A DNA stretch of 64,000 bases from Nectonema munidae (GCA_030549495.1 JAUIRK010001043.1:248001-312000), one strand, 5' to 3'; shown: positions 13,401 to 23,638, numbered from the stretch's first letter. A program made the numbers and translations. Notes: generated by a model from the sequence alone, not told the origin.

Positions 13401-16400
13401 TTTAAAATTGTTTCTTGAAAATGGCTTAAAGTCGTGTCGAAATTAAGTGTATTTTAATATAACAAGTTTTCTACTCACGTACGAACACTAATAAAACTCT
13501 TGTTTTTTTTAAAAAGGTCCATCTCTACCCCCTACCGACGATACTTCAAAAGATGGCGTCCTAACTGAATCATTGCCGCATTGCGTGGAAAATGGAGATG
13601 CGGATTCATCCAAGGATAAAAAGGAAAAGAATGGGAAAAAGCATAAAAGAAAAAAACGTCACAAGAGGAGGAAATCTCGCGATGCGAATGAGGCTGATGA
13701 GGGCGCATTGCGTGAAAAGCATCTTCACCATCATCATCACCACAAGCACCACAAAAAGAAGAAGAAGAAGAAAAAGGATGAGTGTGAGGAGAGGGCGTTG
13801 CAAAACTTTTCCAAGAAAAGAGAGAATGAGCCGGTAAAGACCGGCAGCTGCTTCACAACGACACCCCCAACATCTTCGCGCGAACATCAAAATTTAACCT
13901 TTTTTCGTGAAAAATCTTCCTCAAATTTTGACACGATATCTTCGCCAAAAGAAAAGGATTTGGGCCAGGAAAATGCAAAAAGTGAAAAGCCAAATCCTCA
14001 ATTCCCACAAATGAGCACCAATTCTCATCCCAAAAGCTTCCCCAATTTTTACCAACAAAGTCCTCTGAATTCTAGCAATGAAAGCTGTCGTCTCGTTTAT
14101 GGAAGTTCAGGTTTCTCTCTAAACAATAATATTTGTTCTCTTCACATTAATTTTTGGGCAATTTCAAAAAAAGAATTTTTGAGAAATCATGTTCTAGATT
14201 AGATATAATCCTAATATCATTAGAGTTGAGATCTAAAGTTTGTATGGATCCATTTGTATGGAGATGCGGAGACAGCGGATCTTAGCCAGCGACTCCCAAT
14301 TTGGAAATAAGACGTAGAGAAAGAAGAAGTTGAGATCTAAAGTTTATCTCTGTTAATAAATTCAAGATTTCAGTTATAAGAAACAAGCAATGATTATTAT
14401 TTAGCATTGAGTGACAGATGATGGCCGCAGTACTAGTGATGGTATTCGCTGGAAATTAACTGATCATTATTATTAACCCGTGAATAAGAATTCACCATAA
14501 CCGGATGACTGGTTAGCAAATCCTAATAAAATTAGATATAAAGATACTTTCAAACTATTGTAGTCAAATGTATTGTGTAAGTATATCATGTTTTTTTAAA
14601 ACGGCTTCGCGTAACCTCATAATCATGTTCTGCTACTTGTATGCATGTTCTAATAAAATTGCGTTTGATTTTTTTCCCTTTTTCTTCACGAACTTTAAAT
14701 GATCGGTTAAAAGATATTTTGGCGATTAATTAATTGGTTAACGACGAAAACACTGTTAATTACCCTCACTAAGTAGTGCCACATGTACAATACTTATTCA
14801 TCGTTACTGCTGCGAGAGTGTTTAGAAATCTCTACACAATAACCCTGTATTCATTTGAAAGCTAGGTGATCCCCATGCTTCAAACAATTTTTGACTTTAT
14901 AATCAAATTTTTTCAATTAAAAAACTCGTTCTTGATTTTGTGTAAAAGTTTTTAAATAATATTTAATATTTTTGTTTCTTTAAAATTTTTAGAACTTTAT
15001 GACCTAAAAATTCCAAAAAAAAGTTCTAACTATTTAAAAATTGATTTGCAGTTTTTCTTTTTTTACTTAACTTTTGTTTGCCCTAGAAGGAGTCAATCTT
15101 CTAATTTTTTTTACTTTATTCCAGATTTTTATTCACCAACAAAATTAAAAATAAATATATGGCGAAAATTTTAATTAGCGTCTGAAAATTTAAAAAATAA
15201 TTATTGAAAATATTTTAATTTTCGTCTTCTAAAAACAGTTTTAGATAAAATAAAGTTTTGCCTTTTTATTGATTTAAAAATATTTTTTGACTACTGTATT
15301 GACCTAACAAAATCCAAAAACAGAAGAAAATATTCAAACTAGTTTACAAATGAGGTTTACAGTGACTTTTTTCGTTTAAAACAATTGATTTTTTGATTTT
15401 ATTGAATTTTGTTCGCCCTGGTAATCATTCTAATCACTAACTGATCGATTTCAATAAAGCTAACAGTAAAAAGATTACAATAATATTTCACAAGTTCATT
15501 AACTTTAAACTTCCATTCGTTTTGTAGCTTGATTTTTATCGTAATCTTGAAAATCCTCTTCCCTGATCTTGAAAAGATGGAAAAGGAATCATATTTTTCA
15601 GAAACTCTGTTTATTTATTTTGGGTCTTATTTCAGCCTACCTAAAAATCTTTAAGTAAATTTGGCGCTCATATGTTAAAGCGAACATCTTTATAACCTAC
15701 ATCAAGCAATCATTGCTGTCTTAGTATAAAACAGACACACAATAATGTTCATTTCGCGCTTCATTTAAGTCTATGTGAGGTTCTGCAAAAAAGTCTAATA
15801 AGGTAAATGAAAATTTTAAAAACCTTTTTTCTAATTCCAAGTTACACAGTGGGATGGATCGCTCAACAGTCTTGACACCGAAGTCCTCAAAGAAAACCGC
15901 ATCTTCAAAAGAAGTACTTCTTTTAACACGGAATGGAACAATGAACTGGACCAAGGAAAAGTAAAAAAACTAATATAACATTCCTTCTCTTAACCAGCAA
16001 TCACTCACTTCTCAATCTTCAAAATGGCGTTAAACCGGAATTTTTACTGACATAGTGTCGAGAAAAAAAAGTAAAAAGTGAAGTTAGTACAAAATTACAT
16101 ATGGCCAGTGGATTGCTTAGTTATTCAAGTTAAAAGTACCTTTTTTCGATTATTTTTGATCAGCAATTTCAGCCATTCAAGGTATTTTGGATGTCTTTTG
16201 TATCAAATATAATATATATGCACCTTTTCCAAAAAATTTCATCATTAAAATATTTATGAAATAATCAATACTTAAACTTTCGCAATTAGTAATTTCTTCC
16301 GAAAAAACTCATTAAGGGTTCCGCGAGAAAGAGTCTGGTATTTTTTACGTTTAAGTTTAGATTATTTTCAATGAAAACTTTCATTCAGGTACAATAAAGA

Positions 16401-16647
16401 AGTAATAGTACGAATCTTCTATCTATCACTACAAATAAATATGATAGAGAAGTTTTCTCAAACTAGTATAAACATTTTTCATCTAATTATATCATCATAT
16501 ATTTTTAGAATGCCGAAATTTAAGCCCAATTTCAAGAGTTCCTTGAAAGATTTAATATATTCCAAGGCTTTCGCGAAGGTAACACGGCTGAGAAACGCTG
16601 ATCTAAGGTGTAGTAGCATTATTCTAGAAATGTTAATTTTATCTTAA
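1357..16647 (+). CDS. USP36: USP36/scrawny-like ubiquitin carboxyl-terminal hydrolase (5' partial, 13 exons in window)
   Basis: This is a deubiquitinase of peptidase family C19 (USP). Relatives (human USP36/USP42, fly scrawny) remove ubiquitin from nucleolar proteins and histone H2B. Exons joined in phase: 1357-1470, 3208-3310, 4231-4298, 4358-4428, 4482-4567, 5371-5560, 7214-7324, 8768-8857, 11385-11526, 12435-12689, 13517-14110, 15842-15960, 16525-16647. Together they give 687 codons plus a stop. Visible motifs in order are GFCALC, TQEDAHEFY, IHTIFGGF, the zinc ribbon pairs CKQC and CAKC, VLVLHLKRF, YAVLVHKGD, GHYFAF with the catalytic His, KFDDSM, NQQAYILFYIK, a basic Lys/His-rich tail, and the C-terminal WDG and EWNNELDQGK motifs typical of USP36. 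The catalytic Cys box (family form NxGNTCF) is not seen in the window and must lie upstream. Every intron is GT-AG and the phases agree except for doubt at the last junction. Assignment to USP36/42/scrawny rests on recalled similarity; the last exon is the weakest part. Confidence 0.93.
1471..3207 (+). other. USP36-like intron with few recognisable parts
   Basis: AT-rich DNA. It contains TTTAACCCTTTGAGGACGAC at 2838-2857, which looks like a solitary piggyBac-type end (TTAA then CCCTTTGAGGACG), and one copy of a dispersed repeat at 2909-3020. Nothing else coding was seen. Confidence 0.5.
2909..3020. repeat. dispersed repeat family A, copy 1
   Basis: TACATCCTCTTAAC followed about 50 bp later by a CCGC..CAATTTTCAAA segment and ACCGCAAAGTT. 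The same order recurs at 9690-9770 and 48650-48730. The nature of the family is unknown. Confidence 0.5.
3208..3310 (+). CDS. USP36: USP36-like exon 2 (QEDAHEF box)
   Basis: It runs from acceptor TTTTTAG to donor GTAAAC, phase 1 to phase 2. It encodes SIAKTFRYGTQEDAHEFYIH and the helix after it. The QEDAHEF motif is a hallmark of USP catalytic domains (family form GNQEDAHEFL in USP36). Confidence 0.93.
4231..4298 (+). CDS. USP36: USP36-like exon 3 (IFGG segment)
   Basis: It encodes LDKFSAHTTMIHTIFGGF and LLSQ, matching the family segment LDxxTQATTLxxQIFGGYL. The acceptor is the AG at 4229-4230, with a weak pyrimidine tract. It is preferred over the stronger-looking TTTTCAG at 4241-4247 because only this one keeps phase 2 from exon 2 and includes the conserved LD. 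It ends in phase 1. Confidence 0.8.
4358..4428 (+). CDS. USP36: USP36-like exon 4 (first zinc-ribbon CxxC)
   Basis: The acceptor is GCTTTAG and the donor GTTTGT. The frame reads VICKQCNSPSNTYEPFVDVS then LDIK, equivalent to the USP36 segment with CxxC and SDTxDPxLDxxLEIK. The CKQC pair is the first half of the USP zinc ribbon. Confidence 0.92.
4482..4567 (+). CDS. USP36: USP36-like exon 5
   Basis: Phase 0 in, phase 2 out. It encodes NYESIVKALSIHTSPEQLCS and PCNLYKCA. The final YKCA joins the next exon's KCK to give the second zinc-ribbon pair CAKC. The donor is GTATTA. Confidence 0.9.
5371..5560 (+). CDS. USP36: USP36-like exon 6 (LHLKRF core)
   Basis: The acceptor is ACTTTAG directly before GTGCAAG; phase 2 in, phase 0 out, donor GTAAAA. 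It encodes KCKQKMPAVKKVAFHKFPHV then LVLHLKRFSSMGNKINRFIH, the conserved central strand and loop of the USP fold. The open frame runs on past the donor to 5611, but joining at 5560 restores the family spacing to exon 7. Confidence 0.93.
5735..5830 (+). repeat. local duplication, copy 1 (pairs with 6485-6575)
   Basis: GTTTCAAAAGATTGAATATA and the 60 bp before it (ACAAATGGCGAATTTCTTTT) recur about 750 bp downstream with roughly ten changes. Both copies lie in the same USP36 intron. Confidence 0.65.
6485..6575 (+). repeat. local duplication, copy 2
   Basis: Shares TTTCTTTTTATTTGTGTGTT and TTCAAAAGATTGAATATA with the copy at 5735-5830. Confidence 0.65.
7214..7324 (+). CDS. USP36: USP36-like exon 7 (catalytic His box)
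   Basis: The acceptor is CTGCAG and the donor GTAAGA; 37 codons in phase 0. It reads YNLYAVLVHKGDSSNWGHYF and AFCKVQNDIWHKFDDSM. The His in GHYF is the general base of the catalytic triad and the Asp pair in KFDDS carries the third triad residue. Confidence 0.96.
7325..8767 (+). other. USP36-like intron, nothing recognised
   Basis: AT-rich sequence without a coding stretch or a repeat I can match to another place in the window. Confidence 0.5.
8768..8857 (+). CDS. USP36: USP36-like exon 8 (end of catalytic domain)
   Basis: The acceptor is TATTTAG and the donor GTAACT; 30 codons. It encodes VSQVNKQSALNQQAYILFYI and KDKRTFNNTK. NQQAYILFY matches the last strand of USP catalytic domains. Sequence past this point is the tail. 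Confidence 0.95.
8939..9408. mobile_element. pogo/Tc1-type MITE
   Basis: It begins TA-CAGTAAAGCCTGTCTAC and AACGGTC, and ends GACCGTTAGGACAGG, which inverts to CCTGTCCTAACGGTC. These are imperfect terminal inverted repeats. Inside, GACCGTTATA-like words recur, and a block near 8985-9020 is nearly repeated at 9285-9325. There is no coding capacity. The start resembles pogo/Tigger termini (CAGTnnAACCT), so the superfamily call is tentative. The last few bases of the right end appear lost. Confidence 0.6.
9690..9770. repeat. dispersed repeat family A, copy 2
   Basis: TTCCTCTTAGCATC then CATCCGCATCCACTATTTTC and CCCGCAAAGTT, matching the copies at 2909 and 48650. Confidence 0.55.
10680..10775. 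repeat. short degenerate minisatellite
   Basis: Words such as GAAAATTCGGTCTCA and TCGAAAACTCGGA recur about three times at irregular spacing in a USP36 intron. Origin unknown. Confidence 0.4.
11385..11526 (+). CDS. USP36: USP36-like exon 9 (tail)
   Basis: The acceptor is TGCTTTAG and the donor GGTAAAAG; phase 0 in, phase 1 out. It encodes a Ser/Asn-rich, probably disordered stretch starting TNHISPASKQALVLNNISNI and ending SLGGDG. The call rests on frame continuity and splice sites, as the tail is poorly conserved in the family. Confidence 0.8.
12435..12689 (+). CDS. USP36: USP36-like exon 10 (Ser/Thr-rich tail)
   Basis: The acceptor is TTGTTTAG and the donor GGTATT, phase 1 to phase 1, 84 full codons. 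It is rich in Ser, Thr, Leu and Pro (TKSTSLTSLTTSEPLSKLEK and onward) with no domain. The frame stays open to 12736, but the donor at 12690 keeps phase with the next exon. Confidence 0.8.
13517..14110 (+). CDS. USP36: USP36-like exon 11 (Lys/His-rich tail)
   Basis: Phase 1 to phase 1, 197 full codons. It starts GPSLPPTDDTSKDG, then has the basic block KKHKRKKRHKRRKS and a second block of His residues followed by eight Lys (13726-13779). Human USP36 also has long basic tail segments that drive nucleolar localisation, so this is likely the nucleolar signal. The rest is Ser/Pro/Asn-rich. The donor GTTTCT follows SSG. Confidence 0.88.
14200..14530 (+). repeat. dispersed repeat family B, copy 1
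   Basis: ATCATTAGAGTTGAGATCTA recurs in diverged form at 18050 (ATCATTAGAATTAAGACC). The later part, GATGGTATTCGCTGGAAATT then AATTCACCATAACC, is similar to 34690-34765. It contains no coding frame and may be a non-autonomous relative of the Tc1 fossil at 18.1 kb. Confidence 0.4.
14531..15841 (+). other. USP36-like intron, nothing recognised
   Basis: Very AT-rich intron sequence; neither coding frame nor repeat was identified. Confidence 0.5.
15842..15960 (+). CDS. USP36: USP36-like exon 12 (C-terminal WDG motif)
   Basis: The acceptor is TTCCAAG and phase 1 fits exon 11. It reads VTQWDGSLNSLDTEVLKENR, then IFKRSTSFNTEWNNELDQGK. USP36 proteins share a C-terminal VTWDG motif and a later WDxEFDxGK motif, both recognisable here. 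The donor is GTAAAA at 15961. Read-through of the donor would add VKKLI and a stop, which also resembles the family's GKxKK, so an intron-retained end is possible. Confidence 0.85.
16525..16647 (+). CDS. USP36: USP36-like terminal exon (uncertain boundary)
   Basis: The open frame encodes PNFKSSLKDLIYSKAFAKVT and ends at a stop at 16645-16647, 21 bp before an AATAAA. The phase-compatible acceptor is AAATTTAAG at 16516-16524. The better-looking acceptor ATTTTTAG at 16501-16508 would include MPKFK, which resembles the family's KKFK, but it leaves the phase wrong by one base. The exon is supported mainly by position and the nearby polyadenylation signal. Confidence 0.5.
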   Translation, partial: PNFKSSLKDLIYSKAFAKVTRLRNADLRCSSIILEMLILS

Positions 16648-16667
16648 TTTCTTAGCTTGGCCTTGTT

Positions 16668-16673
16668 AATAAA
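16668..16673 (+). terminator. polyadenylation signal AATAAA
   Basis: AATAAA lies 21 bp after the presumed USP36-like stop codon. The DNA around it is AT-rich, so chance occurrence is not excluded. Confidence 0.45.
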
Positions 16674-18050
16674 GTTCATATTAATATTAAAAGTGTTTAC
16701 AACTATATAGCTTTTAATTCTAATATAAAAAAATATAAAAAGTTAATTTAAATTTAAAGTAAAATAAAAAAAAAATTTTAATTTAAATAAAATTTAAAGT
16801 TTAAATTTACTCAATTATTATTAAACCAATCTATAAATGCTTCCAGTCAAAAGCATGCAGACATTGCTTTTTTTGCGAATTGTTTCATAATTCCAGACAT
16901 GCTCCCACCCCATATGTTAAAACTGAGTCGATTTAGTATAAAAAATATATTTTATTTAAACTGTGAATAATATTTTTGAAGGCCCTTTTTAAGAGTTAGA
17001 ATTTAGATAGGGTATGTAGTGTAGGGAATTCTGTAGGTAGGGCATAGAATAAGACTAGCTTGAAAAAAATCAAATCCATAAGCAGTAGTTGTTTTTTCTC
17101 TCGTTAAGTTCAGAGTTAAGAGGTTATGCATATGCAATTTGTATTAGATCAAATTTAGTATATAGTGATCTAAGTTGGGGAAAGTAAATAAAATACGACA
17201 GAAATGAGAATGCTCAGAAGTACGTGTAACTTCACTTTAAAATCCAAAATAAACTTCTATTTTTTAAGATTCCAAAATAAGAAATCTATGCCAAGTGAAT
17301 GTGATAGATAATTTCTTTAAAGAGCGAGAAGCTAAGTTGCCTTAGCCATATGAATTGGAAATTCAAAGGAGAGTTTGTCAAAAAGACTTATGGATTACCC
17401 AAATTTTGGTAAGGGTCACCCAGCCTGAGCTGGAAAGATATGAGAAAAAAAACTTAAGATTGAACTAAACTTTATTCATAGTTGTGAAACTAGTTAGATC
17501 CTAGCTTGCTCGATTTTCATTCGTTCACCACAAAATTGAGTGACAGTTTCAGATATTTGTGACTCCATATTTGCAAAAACTGGATCAAGAAGTTAAATCA
17601 GAAAAAGGGGCACCTTAGTATTTAAAATTTGAATGATATTTTTGTTTAATGAAATGACATATGTGTCATGCGTTCAAAGAAGTGAGACACATTAAAGAGT
17701 AATCAAAAGAGTGCCATAAGTTAGTTAATATTAGTTGTTGATGTTTTAGAATAAATGCCATAAATATAAACATATAAGTAAAAAATTTTATTTTATAAAA
17801 TTTTTTATTTTCACTCTTTTTATATTGTATAGAAAAAGGCATCATTTATAAATAGTTTAGTTATTAGAAATGCCTTGCAAAAGTTTTCGCCGAGAGAGAA
17901 CGTTATTCATATAAATATTTTTTATTTTTATAAAAAATTCTTTATTTATATTCACGTTTTATCTTAATAATAAAATTTTGACAATCTTCTCTTTTATCAT
18001 AAAATCGATTGTTTGCTTGCGTTTTTTGATTTGTTCATTTATGCCTTAAA
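16674..18050. other. AT-rich intergenic stretch
   Basis: Long A/T tracts such as those at 16720-16810 and 17760-17990. No gene, SINE or transposon was recognised. Confidence 0.5.
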
Positions 18051-18600
18051 TATCATTAGAATTAAGACCTAAAGTCGTATTATGTCTGTTAATAAATAGA
18101 AGTCAAAGAGCTATAGCTAAATTGTTTCGATTATCTAAAAGTAATATTTTTAAAATTTTATTGAAATATGAAAGTACAGGAACTATTGCAAATAAGCCAA
18201 AAACTAGCCATTCTCAAAAATTGATTTAAAAAAATGTTCAAAAATATTAAGAACATCCTAATAAGTCCCTCTGCAAGACAAGTAATGCATGAAAATAATT
18301 AATCATGAAATATTTCTATATATACAAAAAAAAATTTGCAAAATTGTCTTACAGCAAAAAAATCAGCTTTGTCAAACGTTCAATCAAAAAAAAAGATTAT
18401 TATGGACAAAAGAAAAAGTAATGGAGAGTATGTCTGATAAAAGCTAAAGGCTATTTTCAGCGATGAAACAAAATGGAGTTTTGTTCTTATGGATGCAAAT
18501 ATATGTTATGAGACCTAAAGGAGTGAGGAATGGCGAACGTTACTTCGAAAACATTTAGTCATGAAACATATGAAGGATTACAGGGATTGGATGTGGAAGC
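18050..18600 (+). pseudogene. Tc1-like transposase fossil
   Basis: Frames read KSNIFKILLKYESTGTIANK then PKTSHSQKLI, the Tc1 helix-turn-helix to linker pattern (KxLKxYxxTGxxxxRPxSG). Further on comes AIFSDETKWSFV, the Tc1/mariner catalytic-Asp strand (family FSDESxF). Several stops interrupt it and the C-terminal DDE part is not clear. It is a dead DNA transposon; flanking TIRs were not found. Confidence 0.7.
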
Positions 18601-19836
18601 CTACAAAAAGCCAGCAGTACCTTATGGTGGATTTTTGCGGATTGGCTGAAATTACACTTGTTTATCGCTGCCGCTGCGAAAGTGTAACAAAATTCTACAC
18701 TTTTCCGTGAGAGAGAGTATTTGCTTTTATGGTAATGCTCTCTCTGTTTAAACAAAGCTTTCTTTTGAACTGATAGATTATACTCATATAAAGATAGTAT
18801 TATCTAGGGGCTAACAACAACAACAACAACACCAAGTATCGATGGGTATATTTGTTTGTATTACAGTTTATTTGAAATAGATATTTTTGTTAATATAAAT
18901 TATATTAGGAATTCAATGCTACAAGAATTACCTTTTAAAAAGTCTAACTTCATTAATTAGCTATAATCTTATTTTTAACTCGGATACTCAACTCTGTATA
19001 TATTTTTTTTTCTTCCAAAACCTCAAGAGAAGCATGATTTGTGTGTGATTTAACTTTGATCTTTTTTTTAACTGTGACTTAATTTAACTGTGATTTATCT
19101 TTGTTCTAAAAAAGTAAAGGTCTGCGATTTTTCAAGGAGATCACTGCTTTAATTTTCGCTTTCTGATTTACTCTTGTTTCCCATTTAAAAAGATTCTTTT
19201 TTATTTGTTAAGACAAAAAAAGTTAAGCGCAGGACAGCTTATGACGCAATCATGAATTCTCAGAAACGAATCAATCCATTCCAAAGATACCAGGATTGCG
19301 TGAATCGAAGATGAAGAAGTTTCAACGCACCTTCAATCTTCTGTCGATTCGTCTCTGAAATTATACACATATATATTTATATTTATCCTCTTTTATTTGA
19401 AGCCAATAAACGACTTATTCATTGATTTGTCCTTTTACGTACGTTTTCTCTTCAAATCTTTCACAGCGAAACATATGGTAACCTAAGCTTCACATTTTGC
19501 TTTCTATAATGGCGCTTCTAAAACAAGTTTCTAGTTTTATTTTATAAAGCTTATGTAAAAGAAGTTCACGTTAGTAGAAGATCAAAAAATCAACTTTTTA
19601 AAATTCGCAGTTTCAAATGCCCAAGTGTGCCGTGGAAAAATTTAGAATATGTCAAATACAGCAAACAAAATATTAGTCAGCAAAAATTCAGTTATTGAGT
19701 TGTTCGAAAATTGTACATTTTAAAATTAATTTGCAAATTAAAATTGGATCATTTCTTATTTAAATTTTCATGTAAGCAATTTTTTTATACTCGTGTTTTC
19801 AAATCTTTAAAGCTACAATATTTTTTTAGTTTAACG

Positions 19837-21270
19837 ATGAAGAGATTCTTAACACAAGCAAGTAAAGAAGCAGGAATTACAAAGGAAGCAAAAACGTAAA
19901 TATGACGATGCTTACACCAAATATGTTTTTATAACATCTGTTCCGGTTTTATATCTCAGTTCCGATTTGCTTGATTTGTAATGCCACTATTGACAATGAG
20001 TCCATGATTCCAAGGAAACTTGAACGACATCTCCATCTAAAACATTCACAATCGAAAGATAAACCAAAACTTTACTTCGAAAGATTGAGAGATAATATGT
20101 TGAACCAAGTTAAGAAATTGAAATCATTCAGAATGATACTTCATAAATCTCAAATGGTCAGTTATAAAATCGCACAAATGCTTTCTAAAGAAGCTGCTGA
20201 AAAATTTAAAAGAATTCAGCCACAACATCAAACTATGTCACGTCAGTGATATGTCTGAAGACATTCAAGAGGAGCTGAAAGATCATTTTTCATGTGATCC
20301 AAAAAGATTTGAAAAAATTTGGACTCTTCAAATCGACGAAAGTACAGATATAAGCAAGTCATCGGATTTATGTGTCTGTATTTGTATGGATGGTGCTCCC
20401 TGGATGCACGGGCAGAAAATGGGATTTGCAACTTATGTTCTCGAACAAACTTCGGCTATCAAAGTAAATCATTGCATGATACACCGAGAAGTATAAATGC
20501 CAACAGAAAATCTCAAAAGATGAATGATGTAAAAATCGGAACAATTTTGTGAATCAATGGACTCTCACTTTAAATGCCTCCTTTATCATACGGAAGTACG
20601 CTGGCTATCCAAAGGAAAAGTCCTCTCAAGATTCATCACATTGAAAGAAGAAATTTTTACTCTTTTTTGATTCACAACAAATGAAATTCAAAGTTCTTGA
20701 GAAAGACATTTATTTGGTGGTTGTAAGTAACGTTCTTGAATGACATTTTTGAAAAGTTAAAAAAACTCAATGTTGGTATTCAAGGATCAGATGAAACATT
20801 CCTACAATGTCTGGCAAATTGAGAGCATTTCAAGAAAAACTTCAATTCTGAACTATGAAAGCTTCCCTGGCATCGATTTCTTAAATTATGTTACATGTCA
20901 TAGCTACATTAGAAAATTTTTCAACAGCTTTTAATCATCATTTTCCAGATCTCGAAACAAGCAAAACTTTTTGGATAATTTCTCCATTTGTCCAAATATC
21001 TGAGACAACTTTGTCAGGTGTAAAACTGGAAAAGTTTATCGATTTAAGAATGGATTTTCCAACAAATAATTGTCTAAATTTTGGATTCGTATTTATGAGA
21101 AATATACGCAATTGACTTTAAAAGCTATTGAGACATTGCAACCTTTCGCTTCTTCATATCCTTGTGAACTAGGATTTTCTGCGCTATCAACAATCAAATC
21201 AAAAAAGCGGGAGATCGTGCATTTGGAACGAATTTGTTCAAAACACTAAGCTCATCCTTCGCACTAAATT
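19837..21270 (+). pseudogene. hAT transposase fossil of ZBED5/FAM200 type
   Basis: It starts MKRFLTQASKEAGITKEAKT. A BED zinc finger follows: LICNATIDNESMIPRKLERH, LHLKHSQSKDKP (19971 on). Then come the hAT core WTLQIDESTDISKSSDL (20310-20370), VNHCMIHREV (20465), and CLLYHTEVRWLSKGKVLSRF (20575-20640), a signature of the ZBED5/GTF2IRD2/FAM200 group. The C-terminal part GFSALSTIKSKKREIVHLER lies near 21175. Pieces lie in at least three frames with deletions, for example within the RNase H-like core, so it is not functional. No target duplication was found. Confidence 0.85.
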
Positions 21271-21491
21271 TCCTTTATGTATTTTTGTGTGATATGAAAC
21301 AAAATTATTATTATTATATATTTTTTGTAGCTTCTTTTAAACATATTAATTAAAGCTTTTCAATTAAAAAGGTAATTGAAACAGAAAATAATGAAAATGG
21401 TGTGGCATAAAATTTTTAATTCAATCAAGTGTACCCTGGCTCAAGAAAGTTTGGACAACATTGTACTGGAGTATCGTGCGCTTTCATGTGT

Positions 21492-21512
21492 CCCCCCCCC
21501 CCCCCCCCCCCC
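21492..21512. repeat. poly-C run (21 bp)
   Basis: Twenty-one C in a row in otherwise AT-rich DNA. Confidence 0.9.
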
Positions 21513-22900
21513 AAATATTTCGCCCTAAGCTACGATTTTACACTACACCTCGGTATGATGCGTGCGAGTCAATCGATTGGGGGAAAGATTAAGGAAATCG
21601 AAGCCTTCAATCCAGTCGGGCTGGCTTCGATTCCCAATCGTCGCTAGTGAAGATTTTTCTTCTTTTGGATGCGATACCTTCAAATAAAACAAGGAAAAAT
21701 TCCTGCATTCAATACAAAATACTTTTCCTTCATTACATACAAAATAATGCCACATGATACAGGAGCATATAGGTAATATCATATACCTGTTTAGGATTCG
21801 GTGTAATCGAGCATTTTAAATTTTAATCGGATTTGAAGTCGGTTTTCTTTTCATGTTTAAAAAAGTAGTTATATTTACCTTTCTTAGTAAAAAGTCAAAA
21901 CCCTGCGTTATAATGGGTCACCTTTTTTAATAGACCACTTTTTGTAAGTAAGTAATCTAGATATTGTAGAAATTTCAGAAGGTACGAAAGAAAAGCAAGA
22001 TTTCCAATCGCTTCATACATTTTGAAGAGTTAACAAATGGATTTAAAATTTTCGACCACTCCATTGTGACGATACATTTAATTAATGATCTCATTAAAAA
22101 AAAAACTTTCATGTCAATCATTTTCAGTTCAAGACTGATAAATATCTTTTTATCATTTTTTAAATGAATCATCTTCTCCAGTGCAACATATCATCCACAG
22201 TGTATCCATGTTAAACATGCTGTTGTTGATAATGAAAAAAGCATCATGCTGTTGGTCGTGAAGACATCAATTACATCTAATTAATGTCATAAAATGGAAT
22301 TAAAAAAAATTATTGTAAAGGAAAAAATGTAATTACAATTGAAAGCAACCCTTAATGCACTACAAGAAAACTACTTGAAACTCACAAATCCACTTTTTGC
22401 AAAGCTCTCTTTCTCTCTCTCTCTCTCTCTACTGCTATGTAATTAATTTTTCTTTCAACACCTCAACGCAAAAAGATGCAACTTAGTGTCTTATGTCAAC
22501 ATATTTTAACTAATCCAGTTATTTATCAGTTAGGCAAATTTAAAACGACATTTTACAAGAAGATTCCCAAAGATAGAGGAAGATAAAAGCTAATATTAAA
22601 TTAATATTAATAAAAGCTGCAATTCTTCTTGGTAGACATTGGCTTTTGATTATAATGATCGATTTTTTTAAATTTGTTAAACTTAGGAGTATAAATAGAG
22701 CATAGTACAAAATCATCGCTTTGCGTTTAACCTAAAAAAAGAATTAGTGAAAATGAAAGAGGAAACGCAAATTGGAGACAAAATTTTATTATTTTTTAAA
22801 AAGTTATTTTTAAAAAAACCACAAAATCCAGTTATGACCCATCTGGTACTAAATAATTTAAAAAATCTTTATTTGCAAAAAGACTGTCTCAGCTCGCTCA
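21513..22900. other. intergenic stretch without a gene
   Basis: Mostly AT-rich. It has a (CT)n tract at 22412-22430 and nothing else recognisable. Confidence 0.5.
22412..22430. repeat. (TC)n microsatellite
   Basis: Nearly perfect TC repeat continuing a TCTTTCTC tract. Confidence 0.85.
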
Positions 22901-23081
22901 GTTAAGCGTTTATTTAACTAATTTTTAATTAGTTTTAATTTAATTAAAACGATTTTTGCCAAGACGGAGTCTTTGTATTTTTTCCTACGAAAATTCTTTT
23001 CTATTTTTGTGTATATACTTATTTAATTGAATAATATTATGATGTCTTTGAAAGCCATTATACCTTCAAATACTTTTTCTG

Positions 23082-23638
23082 CCCCCCCCCCCTCCCAATA
23101 CCTTAAAAATTTTTAGAATGTTTTGGTATGTATGCAGTTATTTGGCGGCCTCAATCCCTGTTAGTGTATTCTTGCTAACAAGAACAAATGTGTCGAAGAT
23201 TCTTTCCTCTAACTAACATTTTGCTCAGTTGACGCCTCCCTAACAACTGACATTATGCCAATACAACTGTAAAACAAGCAGTTTCAAGAAGTCAACGATG
23301 CTCAATGCTGCATGAAAGAAAGAAGAATCTTATGCTTCCTTCATATCTGAAAGAGTATACAAAACAAATTGTCAACAATGAAATCTTGAATTTTTTTCCA
23401 GAAAGTCCAGAAGGATTCAACTTTTTTGGAAAAAACTTCTAAAAAAATTAATTCGTGTGATACTGCATGATTTCCAAATAAAAATAAACATTTTTTTTAT
23501 TGATTCACATTACCGAAATTCTTAAAGTAAATGTGCTTTAACTACATGTGCTACATTTTTTTGGTAAAAATGTCTGCCCCCCCCCCCACTAAATTCTTTG
23601 TCTGCCCCCCCAACTTCTATTTTCTGGCTACGCCACTG
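23082..23638 (+). mobile_element. hAT-type element 3' part with terminus
   Basis: An open frame at about 23252-23442 reads CSMLHERKKNLMLPSYLKEY then TKQIVNNEILNFF, resembling the C-terminal tail of some hAT transposases. The right end is CTGGCTACGCCACTG, which inverts to CAGTGGCGTAGCCAG, a very common hAT-type terminus. C-runs at 23082-23092 and 23577-23587 sit inside. The left end was not found, so it is 5'-truncated or too diverged. Confidence 0.55.

Noticed and set aside
13592-13890. Frames overlapping the USP36-like Lys-rich exon, on both strands
   Set aside because: Shadows of the AAG/CAC-rich exon; only the + frame joined by splice phases matches the family tail.
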